A stretch of 64,000 bases of DNA from Rana temporaria (GCF_905171775.1 NC_053500.1:123093241-123157240), one strand, 5' to 3'; positions 1 to 10,693 are shown, counted from the first letter of the stretch. Made by a program: numbers and translations. Notes: a model not told the origin generated them from the sequence alone.

Positions 1-2010
1 AAAGGAACCCACCATCATGTGGAAGTTTTTAAAAGAATGGTACAAGAAGAAGTAAAAACCCTAAAGCCACAATTCAAAAAGACCAATAAACTGATTAGAG
101 AAGGTATCAAGCAATTAGAAAAAAATAAGGACATAGTAGTTAGAACTGCGGACAAAGGTGGGGGGGTAGTAGTTTTGACGAAAGCCAACTACTACAATGA
201 AGTCCAACGGCTTCTAAATGATAGAGACACCTATTTACCATTATCTGGTGACCCATTGTTGAAACTCAAAGAGGAATTATCAACCTGGGTTGAAAAAGGA
301 GTCAGTTTATCCATACTTACCACTAAAGAAGCCCTTTACCTTATACCCAAAGCACCACGAACACCAGTACTCTATATTCTGCCAAAGATACACAAAAATA
401 AGACCCACCCTCCAGGCCGACCCATTGTAAGTGGGATCGGTGCACTTTACTCTAGAGTGGGGGAGTATCTCGATCTATTCCTTCAGCCACTAGTAGTTAA
501 AGGCCGATCCTACCTTAAAGATAGCAGAGAGCTCATAAACTCTCTGTCTACTATTACAGTTAACCAAGAAACATGGATGGTGACAGTTGACATTGAGTCA
601 CTGTACACTAACATCAAACAATCTGATGCCATCACAGCGGTATCACTGGCCCTAGAAGGAAATTCCATACTCCCAGCCACTCAGGTTCATTACCTAGTTG
701 AAGGTTTACAGTTAGCCATGGGCAATAATTATTTTTGGGCCATGGAGAAATACTACAAACAAATAAAAGGGGTCTCGATGGGGGCTCGTTATGCCCCTAG
801 TGTGGCGAATTTAGTTCTAATGAAATGGGAAGAAGAAACCATATATAAAGATAACAATGTATCACTATTGTATTATAAACGATACATAGACGACATTATA
901 TTGTTATGGGAGGGTTCAATTACATCACTTGATATCTTTTTGCTTGATATGAACGACAATTCTTATGGCCTTAGATTCACAGCTGAGTCAAGCCTTACGA
1001 ATGTCAACTATCTAGATCTTACATTAGTGAAAAAGGGGAATTTTATTAGTACCAAAACGTACTTTAAAACCACCGATCGAAATGGATACGTCCCATTATC
1101 CAGCTGTCACCATCCTCAGTGGTTGAGAACCATACCTAAGGGTCAGTTTATGAGGCTTCGGCGCAATTGCGACCAACTTTCAGATTTTGAGATCCAGGCT
1201 GAATTGCTTAGTGAAAAGTTCTCGGAAAAGGGGTATGATAAAAACCAATTATCAATTGTTAAACACCAGGTATCGGAGATGGATAGAGAATCTTTACTGA
1301 TTTCCAAACCTAAGAAAGCCTTTCAGAGTGATCTTCCATTTATATCAGGGTTCCATCGTGATTATAAAAATGTAGAAAAAGTTTTTAAGAAACATTGGCC
1401 TATTTTATTAAAAGACAACGATTTGGCCAAAATTTTACCTGCCAATCCTAGATTTATTTACAGGAGAGCTCCAGGTCTTCGTAATATTATATGTCCTAAT
1501 GTTCCAGACCCTCCCAAAAAACCTCTCACGTTTCTTGATAGTCCCGGTTTTTTCTACTGCACGAGGTGCAGATCATGTAAAATCACTAATAGACATGGTA
1601 AGAAGAAATTAAAATTCAAATCCAATGTAAGCCAACAAGAATTCACCATAAAACCTTTGATTACCTGTCACTCGAGATACGTGACCTACGTTCTCGAGTG
1701 TCCCTGTTCATTACAATATGTAGGTAGAACTACCAGGGAATTAAAAATCAGGATCAATGAACACGTGGCAAACATTATTAAAGGATTTCCCAATCATAGT
1801 GTATCCCGACATTTTGATGAATGCCACGGCAGAGATCCCAGCCTGCTTGTTTTCTATGGTATTGATAGGATTTCCACACATTGGAGAGGGACAAACCTCA
1901 CCCAAGAAGTTTCCCAGAATGAAACCAAATGGTTGCATTGTTTACAAACAATGCAGCCATTGGGTTTAAACATCGAATTAGATCTCAACTGCTTTCTCAG
2001 TAATGAATAA
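1..2010 (+). CDS. Penelope-like retroelement ORF: reverse transcriptase plus GIY-YIG endonuclease (5' end outside window)
   Basis: The frame is open from base 1 (the GTG at 19 is not a real start), so the N-terminus lies left of the window; at least 669 codons are uninterrupted before TAA at 2008. Seen in order: TADKGG (145-162), typical of the PLE N-terminal region; LPKIHK and GRPIVS of RT fingers; TVDIESLYTNI (RT motif A); GVSMGARYAPSVANL (motif B); the catalytic YIDD at 883-894 (motif C); YLDLTLV; a CxxCxxC cysteine cluster at 1558-1578; then a C-terminal GIY-YIG-type nuclease with YVTYVLEC and QYVGRTTR (about 1681-1730) and a following His/Cys-rich HFDECH. Known for the family: Penelope-like elements combine this RT with a GIY-YIG endonuclease to nick the target and prime cDNA. 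The cysteine linker resembles Neptune/Poseidon-type vertebrate PLEs (inference). No stop or frameshift is seen, so the copy is young. It lies in sense orientation in an upstream intron of the phosphatase gene. Confidence 0.93.
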   Translation, partial: KGTHHHVEVFKRMVQEEVKTLKPQFKKTNKLIREGIKQLEKNKDIVVRTADKGGGVVVLTKANYYNEVQRLLNDRDTYLPLSGDPLLKLKEELSTWVEKGVSLSILTTKEALYLIPKAPRTPVLYILPKIHKNKTHPPGRPIVSGIGALYSRVGEYLDLFLQPLVVKGRSYLKDSRELINSLSTITVNQETWMVTVDIESLYTNIKQSDAITAVSLALEGNSILPATQVHYLVEGLQLAMGNNYFWAMEKYYKQIKGVSMGARYAPSVANLVLMKWEEETIYKDNNVSLLYYKRYIDDIILLWEGSITSLDIFLLDMNDNSYGLRFTAESSLTNVNYLDLTLVKKGNFISTKTYFKTTDRNGYVPLSSCHHPQWLRTIPKGQFMRLRRNCDQLSDFEIQAELLSEKFSEKGYDKNQLSIVKHQVSEMDRESLLISKPKKAFQSDLPFISGFHRDYKNVEKVFKKHWPILLKDNDLAKILPANPRFIYRRAPGLRNIICPNVPDPPKKPLTFLDSPGFFYCTRCRSCKITNRHGKKKLKFKSNVSQQEFTIKPLITCHSRYVTYVLECPCSLQYVGRTTRELKIRINEHVANIIKGFPNHSVSRHFDECHGRDPSLLVFYGIDRISTHWRGTNLTQEVSQNETKWLHCLQTMQPLGLNIELDLNCFLSNE

Positions 2011-2071
2011 TATGATCTATTGGCATTGAGTTTCTATGTATTTGTTGTTGTAACATGCACAGTACCAGTAT

Positions 2072-2509
2072 AAGAAAAGAGACACAAAGCAGCGCCCTCT
2101 GAGCGTAGCAAGTGTGTTTAATATTGGGAATGTTTAAAAAACATATGAATCACCTACTCACATAGACTATGCCTGAAGAAGAGACTGGAAAGCCTCGAAC
2201 ACGTGCACCTCCCGCGCCCGGATGTGAAGTCGGCAGCCACAGCTGCACACAGTGGAGACCTGCACTGCGCACTTCAGTTCCGAGGGCTCTTTTGGTTCCC
2301 ATCGACGCTGCAGTACGGATCAGGACACCACATGTCAGCGTGAGGACATCTCGTCTTCTCCGGGACCCCCGCGGATGAACCCCTTACAATGTACTATGCT
2401 GTTTACCTACATCAGACATGTGAGTAGGTGATTCATATGTTTTTTAAACATTCCCAATATTAAACACACTTGCTACGCTCAGAGGGCGCTGCTTTGTGTC
2501 TCTTTTCTT
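2072..2509. repeat. 92-bp perfect inverted repeat (fold-back segment)
   Basis: Bases 2072-2163 and 2418-2509 are exact reverse complements over 92 bp, separated by 254 bp that are GC-rich and contain a degenerate hammerhead-like motif (CTGAAGA at 2173). A 14-bp direct repeat, ACAGTACCAGTATA, occurs at 2059-2072 and 2750-2763, which could be a target duplication around a 677-bp insertion. Inverted terminal repeats are also a feature of some Penelope-type insertions, so this may be a secondary PLE-derived copy. Confidence 0.85.
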
Positions 2510-3059
2510 GTTGCTTCACAGATCGCTTCATCTGTCAGCTGGCAGCCATCTAAGCAAAGCATCGTTTCATTATTCAGTGCTGTGGACTTTTTAATTGATG
2601 GACTATAGTAATTCCATATGAGCACTATATATTCTTCATTTTTTAATTTCCACATAATTAGTTTGAAGTTCTATTGTTCCCAACCTTTATCCTTTGTTTA
2701 TGGTCTATAGAGATATTAATGGGGAGAGCGCTTGATACTAGGTTTTTTTACAGTACCAGTATACATGTTCTTAAAAAACATTTTTTACAACTACTGTTTT
2801 TAAAAGGTATTTTTTAATCACATATTTTATCATGGGTTTACCATAATGTAACATAGACATTTATCCGTTTATGATACAGAAAGAAAATGACTTTTTCCTT
2901 TTTAATATTGTTATCATTTATCACAGAGTATCTTAGTGTCATCGAACTCTGTTTGTTTAATAAAGTTTTTATGTTTGAGCTTGAGACCGGAACTGAGGCT
3001 ACGATTGGTCCCATTCCAACCACTTAGATTCGTCCCAGGGCTATTTAGACCCTTTCGAT

Positions 3060-3129
3060 GCGTGACCAGTGACGCTTCCTGATGACGATTTCACATCGAA
3101 ACGTACGTCGAGGCGCATACTGGTTACGC
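3060..3129 (+). ncRNA. Hammerhead ribozyme fold (type I) in the PLE 3' region
   Basis: CTGATGA (3079-3085) and GAAA (3098-3101) form the core. Stem I: CGCTTC (3073-3078) pairs with GAGGCG (3110-3115) with one G-U, then an internal loop, then GCGTGACCAGT (3060-3070) pairs with ACTGGTTACGC (3119-3129) over 11 bp with one G-U. Stem III is ACG/CGT around TA; the predicted cleavage is after C3109 (GUC). Stem II is short (GAT/ATC) with an extra unpaired C at 3086. Hammerheads of this kind are established in Penelope-like retroelements, where they are thought to self-cleave the transcript. Activity is not shown by sequence alone. Confidence 0.75.
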
Positions 3130-3400
3130 TGACGCACGCTACTTCCTGGTCCTGTTGGGAGAGCTGGAACGCACGCCACCTACAGACACACACGTGGACC
3201 CGCTCTTTGCCACATTCGATACAATCGATACACGCGCAGTAGCCTCAGTGCCGGGACTTTGGCACTTTACCAAGTAAGAGGCCATTTGGCTGTCCTGTCA
3301 TTTTTATTACTTTTTAAATAAAAGGATAATATACTATTGCGATCTTTCTTTTGTATTTTGGATGGGATGTGAGATCTGCCATTTGTCTTACCGTTAATCG

Positions 3401-4063
3401 GGATGTCCTTGCCTATTCAGTCTTCACCTGCTCATTCCATGGTTACTATTGTGTAACAAAGCTGATTTGACCTCTTTTTAAGAAAGGGTCCACTCAAGTT
3501 GGTAAGGAGCCAATCTATTTATTCACGTCGGGTGAATGTTATTCTATCGGTGGAGGCTTCAACTGTTTTTCTCCAGGCACAGATCTCACTTTAAGGATCT
3601 ATTATTTTCTATGGACTTTTGTGAACACTTGTCATTCATATAGAGTTTCAACAATTTTTTATACACTAATATTTTTGGACCACTTATAATAATTTTTATT
3701 TTATTTTCACCAGCACTATTTGGAAGTTTTCATTTATGGACTACTATTCATTTATCACTATGTTTATTTATGTTTATATATGTTCACTTATTTGTTAGAC
3801 ATAGCGCCCCCTCCCTCACATGTTCCATGTCGTAATATGTTGCTAAATGTTGTACCTTCATTAAATGTAACCATATTGCTACACTTGGAGGCTCCTCTCT
3901 TTTTTTTATACTCAGTTGTGACATGATGCTACTCTTATATCAAGACATCGCTTGTAAAATTTAAAAAAATTGTAAAACATTTTTTTTGTCTTGCAAAACA
4001 CTCTCAAACCAAGTTTCTCTCAAACCAAGGTTTTACATTCACATCAGTCCCTTCCCTCAAGGG
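3401..4063. other. Intronic sequence, no recognised feature
   Basis: AT-rich sequence without coding signal. It may include the tail of the PLE region; a CTCAAACCAAG-type short direct repeat lies near 4005-4030. Nothing else recognised. Confidence 0.4.
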
Positions 4064-4440
4064 TAGGGTGACCAGACATCCCCGGTTTCCGAGGACAGAC
4101 CCTGGACTAAGGACACTGTCCCCGGAACCATATCTGTTCCCGGTTTTGTCCCCTTATTGGATTTGAACAAGGAGCCCGGGAAATTTCAAAGACAGGCAGT
4201 GTAGAATAAAAAAACAAAATTATACCCTCCTGCACTGTCTTTCTTACTAGCTTAGGGTAGTGTATTTGTATCCATTATCTGTGCCACTATCTGATAATCA
4301 TGTGCTGCTCAGAGTAGAGGAACTATTTCTTTAGTTTTGGGTGCATGCCCATTCCGCTCCCGCTCACATGTTCTTCTGCCTTGGCTCAAGTCCTGGCCAG
4401 CCGCCTGCCTGCTTATCTTCTTGCGGATCCGATCGTGGGC
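4064..4440. mobile_element. hAT-type repeat fragment (TAGGGTGACCAGA end)
   Basis: Begins with TAGGGTGACCAGACATCCCC, the same terminal sequence as the complete hAT-type copy at 45020-45534, and its interior (the GTGCTGCTCAGAGTAGAGG and CCGCCTGCCTGCTTATCTTC regions) matches that copy in inverse order. The other terminus is not found, so the copy is truncated; the right limit is approximate. Confidence 0.65.
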
Positions 4441-5156
4441 CTGCCAGTGCCTTCAAGGCTTCAACACAGGTGTGGGAGTGTCTGTGATGTGCGTTCCTTA
4501 TTGCTGATTGGACAGTTTACCCTGCCCTGAATCCAAGGGAGGGGGCATTGCCCCTGAGTTGTATATCTGTTTGCACCTGTGTTTCAAAAAAGTGTCTGTT
4601 GTTTTCACCCTATATTGAGTTACGGCTAATGACTGGGTGCTCTGTGGGATCTCGGATCGTGTGGTACCGGACAGAGGAAGCAGTTACAGCGGGCATCTTG
4701 AGTACGGGGGTCCGTCACAGTAACATTAGGTAGAGGTTCCTGATAAGGAGGGAAGGAGCAGGGTAGCACCTCTTCTGGACATCTTCCCGAATGGGCATTA
4801 GACGGCCAGGTCGGATTCTGTCCCATCTTTTACAAACTTATTATAAAATAATTTATGATAACAGCCTCTATGCCTCTATGCCAACCCCTACCCTTTCTAA
4901 AGAAGTGGCCCTCACAGGTTGCTTTCCTCATTCATTTCTAAAGAAAATAAAGGAGCCCCAAAAGCAGGAAACAATGAGGGGTGGCCAATGGGAATTGGAT
5001 TTTTATAAAAGGAATACTTGTGGATTTTGTCTGTGCTCATTGTAAGTACTCCAAGCTCCCTGTGATGTGTGTCTATTTGGTTCAAAGCAATATTACAGCC
5101 AAGACATAGCGTATTCCCTTAAAACAACAAACCACCCTGTCTTTGGCTACCTTTAG
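4441..5156. other. Intronic sequence, no recognised feature
   Basis: Moderate-complexity sequence with no splice-flanked coding exon, clear TIR or tandem repeat. Nothing recognised. Confidence 0.4.
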
Positions 5157-5575
5157 AAGATGTAAAAACATTTTGAGCTTGATGGATTTTTTTTCATTTA
5201 AGTAACTATCCAAAAATATATTCTCTTAGCAAGCAATCTAAATCCTTTGGTATAAAAAGACCCTTCTGAGATCAAAGAAAGCTGAGTATTCGGCTTGTCT
5301 ATGAAACAAGTGTAACAAGAGTCTCCCGCATTGGCCATCATACCGGGTCAAGTTCGGTTGCCTGAGTTTCACATCCATCACTTTTATTTATTTTTATAGT
5401 CTCCCTAAGATTTAGATGCCATTTTATTGTTGACATCTTCTTTGGCAGCTCAGTTGCTCGCTGTATTCCGCTGAGGATTTATGCGATCACAAGTCTTTGA
5501 AATAGCTGCAGCCTCCAGCTAATCGCAGATAAAGTGATTTGCATAATTTTAGAACTATTTGAAGCCATCGTACAT
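5157..5575 (+). repeat. Local duplication, copy 1 (blocks A and B)
   Basis: Block A (5165-5390: AGCTTGATGGATTTTTTT, TTTGGTATAAAA, AAACAAGTGTAAC, GGTCAAGTTCGGTTGCCTG, TTTCACATCCATCAC) recurs at 9500-9712 and 9862-10062. Block B (5410-5575: CACAAGTCTTTGAAAT, CTCCAGCTAATCGCAGATAA) recurs at 11037-11160. The block order is the same in each copy, so this is a diverged local duplication rather than a dispersed family, as far as one window can show. Confidence 0.75.
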
Positions 5576-6589
5576 GCTAAATAACTGAAAATATCCCCCC
5601 CTTATCTGATTGGACACACTTTCAGCATTAGATATACAACCACAGTCTTCTTACATTTTTTATAGGCTGGAAGGGGGAAGAGTTCAGGACTATGATGCTT
5701 AGCATATCTTCCACTTTAAGTGCAGGGACTATAATGGCTGAGGCAAGGAGGGCAACATAAGAAAGGGAACAGAAAGAAGCCAGCATATAGAGAAGCGTTA
5801 AAACAACTCTGTCACCAGCCAAAAGAAAATTCAAAGACTGGTCCTTGCAATAGAAGACAGTGAACACTTATCTCTCCTGCTTGCAGTATAATACTAACTC
5901 TGCTGTGTTTCTGAGATATAGCCTCCGGCAAATACTTCACATATGAAACACTTATGTCAGAGTCAGATGTTTGGTCCACCACTCTACTTAAAGTATAACT
6001 AAAGGCAAAACTATTTTTTTTTGGGGAGAGTGGAGAGGATTTAGACCCCCTATCAGTTTTTATTGCTGTCTGTGCCCCCGTTATGGAGATTCACCCTCCC
6101 TATTCATCCTGTTTACCGTTGTCATTGAAAGTAAAAGGTTGTTCCTAGAAAAGTAATAGAGTAGTCCCGACCTGTAATGCAAGGCGCGACCCATAATGCA
6201 GGGCGCAGGGACGCTGCCTCCCTATCCATGCATCCAGCCCCCAGATTGGGGAAGGGTTAGAACATCCTATCCATTTGTTATTGCCTTTATATGATGTTGG
6301 TTTGGGTTTCCCATCACTGAGTACAGAATCACCAGTCAGGTTGTAGGTCTCCATGGGGGTTGACCTATCTTCTGTTCAAGCTCAAGACTGCTGAAGGAAA
6401 GTAAAACTGTCACTTGAAGCATTTCACATTATTTCATGTCATGCCGAAGGCACATTTGTTATAGGGTAGTTTTTGAGTTCCATTTATGAGCACAGATTGG
6501 ATGGATTTACTACCTGACATTACCGCTCTGACGAGGAGAGAATCCAACGCAATAATTATGAATCAATATATCCCTGGGAGGTAAGGTAT
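5576..6589. other. Intronic sequence, no recognised feature
   Basis: No coding signal, tandem repeat or paired termini were recognised in this stretch. Confidence 0.4.
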
Positions 6590-7185
6590 AACTATTATAA
6601 CACAAGGTGTTACCGTGTGTACACCCTGGGACACAGACGCGTTGCTGCAATCAGCTGTATGGCTTTTATTAATGCCCTCTGCAAACGCTGTTAAGTAAGG
6701 GCCCCCTTGTGAAAGCTCCTTTACACTGCTGCTTTGCTGACATCTGCTGTCCCAGTTTGCCCAGGACCTTATAGAAATAGTCTACCTTAGAGCTACAATT
6801 CTCCCTGTGGTGCATAATTTCCAATCCCTGGATTTCTATTTTGACCCCTTGTTGGTCAACCCAAGATTCTCGACATGTGAAAACCTTTACTGAAGCTTAT
6901 TTCTTGACTTGATTGTCTCCACCTGTGCCTTATATGCCCCATGGATGCATCCGCTAAAGGACCATTAGTCATATAAGTCTCTATCTCTCTGCTAAACTTG
7001 TATTCCTCATCTTCGTCCTGAAGAAGCCCCACAGCGAAACGTGCGTTGGCGACTTCTGAGGAATGTACAGTGGTCAATTGCTGTAAATTAACAATATTTT
7101 TTGTATTATTATTTTTATTTTTTGTATATCTTGTTCAATTAATCTATATGCTATTAAACTATATTTTTTTAAAAAAACATACTTC
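6590..7185 (+). mobile_element. Hammerhead-bearing, PLE/retrozyme-like non-autonomous element
   Basis: A unit of about 600 bp without an ORF. It holds the hammerhead-like fold at 7003-7063 near its 3' end, followed by an AT-rich tail with TATTAAACTATA and an oligo-A run (7171-7178). The layout (body, hammerhead, AT-rich tail) parallels the 3' region of the PLE at 2011-3400. Boundaries are approximate and assignment to PLE-related non-autonomous elements is inference. Confidence 0.5.
7003..7063 (+). ncRNA. Hammerhead ribozyme-like fold
   Basis: Core CTGAAGA (7018-7024) and GAAA (7036-7039). Stem III is ACG/CGT around TG (7039-7046), with predicted cleavage after T7047. Inner stem I: TCGTC (7013-7017) with GGCGA (7048-7052), one G-U. 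Outer stem I: TTCCTCA (7003-7009) with TGAGGAA (7057-7063), perfect over 7 bp. Stem II is reduced to 2 bp (GC/GC) with an unpaired A. The split stem I matches the fold at 3060-3129, which supports a real structure, but the weak stem II makes activity doubtful. Confidence 0.6.
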
Positions 7186-7395
7186 CTCGGCCTGAAAGTC
7201 TGACCATCAATGTCCACCTGCTTGATATTGTTTCTTCCCTAATAACTATTATAACATTTCAAGAGTGGAGATTTAGATTATTACTGATGCTCATAAAAGT
7301 GGACCCGTCAAAAACACTCACACTTCACATAATCACTAGAACACATAAGTATAACCAAATCAAATTCATACTGTGTTTTTAAAAAGATTTCTTTC

Positions 7396-8691
7396 TTAAC
7401 CACTTAAGCCCCGGACCATTATGCAGCTAAAGGACCAGGCCCCTTTTTGCAATTTGGCACTGCGTCGCTTTAACTGACAATTGCGCGGTCGTGCGACGTG
7501 GCTCCCAAACAAAATTGACGTCCTTTTTTCCCCACAAATAGAGCTTTCTTTTGGTGGTATTTGATCACCTCTGCGGTTTTTATTTTTTGCGCTATAAACA
7601 AAAATAGAGCCACAATTTTGAAAATAAAATCTATATTTTTTACTATAATAAATACCCCCCAAAATATATAAAAAAAAAATTAAAAAAATCCTCAGTTTAG
7701 GCCGATACGTATTCTTCTACATATTTTTGGTAAAAAAATCGCAATAAGATTTAATTGATTGGTTTGCGCAAAGGTTATAGCATCTACAAAAAAGGGGATA
7801 GTTTTATGGCATTTTTATTAATAATTTATTTTTTACTAGTAATGGCGGTGGTCTGCAATTTTTATCATGACTGTGACATTATGGTGGACAATTTTTTCAC
7901 TAGGGAGTACAGGGAGAGGTTTGTTTACACTTACCTCTCCCCGTTCTTCAGCTCTGTGACCCGATCGCGGGACACTGGCGGCGATTGGGTCTGCGGGTCC
8001 CGTGGCCGCGTTTACAGAGCATGGGACCGGATCACGACCCACGGCTGGGCTTCTTCAAGGAGACGTACCTGTACATCCATATGCCCAGCCATGCCATTCT
8101 GACAACGTATTTAGTCGTGCGGCGGTCCTTAAAGTGGAGTTCCACCCATTTTTTTATGTTTGTCTGTGCTGCATGCCCTAATCTCATTGTGTTCAGAATG
8201 GACAATTTGTATTTATTTTGTTGCTTGTAAATACCTTTATTTTGTAGTCCTTCATTACTTCCTCCTCCTTATTAGCCTAGGCTATTAAGTCACAAGGCTA
8301 TTCGCAAGGGTTTCTGGGATAGGCATCATGTATCCCAGTAGTCCTTGCAAATAGCCTATTTGCATAGAGAAGGGGCGGCAACTTCCTCTGACACTCCCGT
8401 TGCTATGGAAACCTGACTGAAACCTATTACATCGCTTGTGCAGCACTGAGCATGTGCGAGATCTGCAAGGCTGAAATCCAGGAAGTCATACAGGCTGGCT
8501 TCATGATGCCCACACTTAAGATGGCCACGGTCTATTTCTAGATTATAAACTAACTAAATGCTCTAACAACCTAACAAAACGGACCTTAGTTTACAGACTA
8601 ACTTTACTAGACGACATTAAGCTTGTGTATTACAGGGGTATTTATATTTAAAAAGTGAAATTGTGGATGGAACTCCCCTTTAAGCGGTTAA
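7396..8691. mobile_element. DNA transposon/MITE with TTAACCACTTAAG terminus (nested host)
   Basis: Starts TTAACCACTTAAGCCCC and ends CTTAAGCGGTTAA. The interior has the segment TTTAACTGACAATTGCGCGG to AAAATTGACGTCC shared with copies at 25700-26032, 38030-38250 and 57415-58712. A second MITE (8133-8679) interrupts it near the right end between GCGGTCC and GCGGTTAA. The stretch at 7750-8100 contains random open frames only. Confidence 0.7.
8129..8683. mobile_element. TTAA-flanked MITE (AGTGGAGTTCCACCC family)
   Basis: TTAA at 8129-8132 and 8680-8683 flank an element beginning AGTGGAGTTCCACCC and ending GATGGAACTCCCCT, i.e. inverted termini. The TTAA duplication is the hallmark of piggyBac-type insertion. 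Inserted in the element at 7396-8691. Confidence 0.75.
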
Positions 8692-8784
8692 AATGAATTC
8701 AAAAATAATGCATAGGCTAAGATCACCTGGTCTCTGGCTATCTGGAAAAATATGGGTGTTTCACATTATTAAAAACTAAACATA

Positions 8785-9246
8785 CCGTGTTTCCCTGAAA
8801 ATAATCCCAGGTCTTATATTAATTTGACAAAAGACACAGTAGGGCTTATTTTCAGGGTAGGTCTTACCATGTAATGTGATATCTTCTCTCCTCCTCTCCC
8901 TCCCTGCCTGACAGGAATCCCCAGTGTGAACTGAGTTAAAATGCTTGTAAAATCCTATAATCTACTCTATTACAATATTATATAATGTGTAATGTGTGTG
9001 TTTCTGTATTATAATTGTGCCAAATGCCTTCGTTATAGCGCCGCTCTGCACTTCTATGACCTGCCGGGAGCTCTCTTCTCCACAATTATAATACAGAAAC
9101 ACATACATTTTACATTATATACTACTGTAATAGAGTGGATTATAGGATTTTTGAAGCATTTTAAACTAGGGCTTATTTTCGGGGTAGGGCTTATATTGCA
9201 GCCCTTCTGGAAAATAACGCTAGGTCTTATTTTCGGGGGAAACACA
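8785..9246. mobile_element. MITE with GTGTTTCCC-GAAAATAA termini
   Basis: Left end CCGTGTTTCCCTGAAAATAA; right end TTATTTTCGGGGGAAACACAG, its inverse. Further internal copies of GGGCTTATTTTC[A/G]GGG lie next to each end, giving a double-ended, palindromic structure. A smaller internal palindrome links TGTTTCTGTATTATAATTGTG (8999) and ACAATTATAATACAGAAACA (9080). Confidence 0.75.
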
Positions 9247-9344
9247 GATAGCATATTGTTTCCAGATAAAAAAAAATCATCTACCCCCATGCAAATATAA
9301 AATCACGAACCGTAAGTAAAAACAAGATTTTATTTTAACTCATT

Positions 9345-9845
9345 ACAATTTACAAACATTAATAAGATCATTTAAAGCTTTGGTATCCCCTCTACTGCTC
9401 TCCTACCCCACCCATTGGAGCCCCCCATCCATAAAACGCAGAATCACTACTTTTATGCATTTTTATACTTACTTATGAGTTTTCAGTCTCAAATCAGCTT
9501 TAGCTTGATGGATTTGTTTTTTCATCCATGTAATTATACAACATTAGATACTCTTTAGAAGTCTAAAGTCTTTGGTATAAAAGACTTTTGAGATCAAAGA
9601 AAACTGATTATCAAGATTGCCTTTGAAACAAGTGTAACGAGGTCTACAGCATTAGCCATCATACCAGGTCAAGTTCGGTTGCCTAAATTTCACATCCATC
9701 ACATTTTTTATGGTCTCCAGAGGTCCGCTTCATCCTCATCTTCTTGACATTCCAAATGTTGCAGAGAATGGCACCATGCAATGGTGTGAAGTTCCTCTCT
9801 ACAGCATTCTCCTTTAAATCCAGGAAGCTATGATGCCCTAAACAA
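9345..9845 (+). repeat. Local duplication, copy 2 (blocks C, A, D)
   Basis: Block C (9345-9480, with TATCCCCTCTACTG and CCCACCCATTG) precedes block A (9490-9740) and block D (9725-9840: TCCTCATCTTCTTGACATTC and TACAGCATTCTCCT). All three blocks recur in copy 3 as A (9855), C (11170) and D (11300). Confidence 0.7.
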
Positions 9846-10062
9846 ACAGGAAAACAGCTTTAGCTTGATGGATTTTTTTTCCCATTCACTTAATTATCCA
9901 ACATTATATTCTCTTTAATAATCTAAAGTCTTTGGTATAAAAGACTCTTCTGAGATGAAAGCAAACTGAGAATCCAGACAGTCTTTGAAACAAGTGTAAC
10001 GACAGTCTACAGCATTGGCCATCATACCAGGTCAAGTTCGGTTTCCTGTGTTTTACATCTGA

Positions 10063-10672
10063 GGCTTTGTACACACGACCGAGGAACTTGTCGGAAAAGA
10101 CACATCGTTTTCCTCGACGAGTTCCTTGTTAGGCTTGTCGAGAAACTTGACAAGCTTTCTTTGCGTACACACTGTCAAGACCAAATCTTGTGGTTCTCAA
10201 ACGTGGTGACGTACAACACATACGACGGCAGGGGAAGTTTGATTCCACTGGCACAACCCTTGGGGCTGCTTATGCTAATCTCATGTTACTGCGTGTTAAG
10301 TAAAAGTTTGGTGAGAGACGATTTGCACTTTTCAGTCTGTTACTGCGTGACAAATGTGCTATCTCCATTACGAACGTAACTTTTACCGAAGGTGCGCTCC
10401 TGTCTCATACTTTATTCTGAGCATGCGCGGGTTTCTTAGCATACACACGATCGTGTTTCTCGTCGAAAACCACCCCGACGAGGAACACGACAAGGAAATT
10501 CAGACTCCCGTCGAGGGAAAAAGAGAACTTGTTCTCTTTTTTCCTCGTTGAGTTCCTCGACAGTTTTCTCAATGAAAAGCATACACACGACCGTTTTCCT
10601 CGGCAAAAAAGCTCTGCCACCAAGTTTCTTGATGGATTCTGTCGAGGAAAACGGTTGTGTGTACGAGGCCTT
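10063..10672. mobile_element. MITE, CGTACACACGA-terminus family
   Basis: Left end GGCTTTGTACACACGACCGAG; right end GGTTGTGTGTACGAGGCC. The interior is rich in TCGACGAG/CTCGTCGA-type near-palindromes and contains a GTGACGTACAACACATACGACG block shared with the copies at 31532 and 27909. A shorter relative of the same subfamily is at 12985-13083. Confidence 0.8.
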
Positions 10673-10693
10673 ACACATTTTTTTATGGTTTAC

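Larger units (their letters stand above)
2011..3400 (+). mobile_element. 3' non-coding region (pLTR-like) of the Penelope-like element
   Basis: Sequence following the RT ORF. It holds an inserted-looking fold-back segment (2072-2763) and a hammerhead ribozyme fold (3060-3129), which in described Penelope-like elements sits in the pLTR repeats. A GC-rich stretch follows to about 3290 and an AT-rich stretch with AATAAA-like sequence near 3317. The right boundary is uncertain; no target duplication could be assigned because the left end is outside the window. Confidence 0.6.

Noticed and set aside
19..21. GTG as start of the PLE protein
   Set aside because: The frame is open to base 1 and eukaryotic translation would use an upstream ATG outside the window.
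2173..2210. Third hammerhead candidate (CTGAAGA ... GAAC)
   Set aside because: Stem II pairs (GAG/CTC) but the core GAAA is GAAC and no stem I pairing exists.
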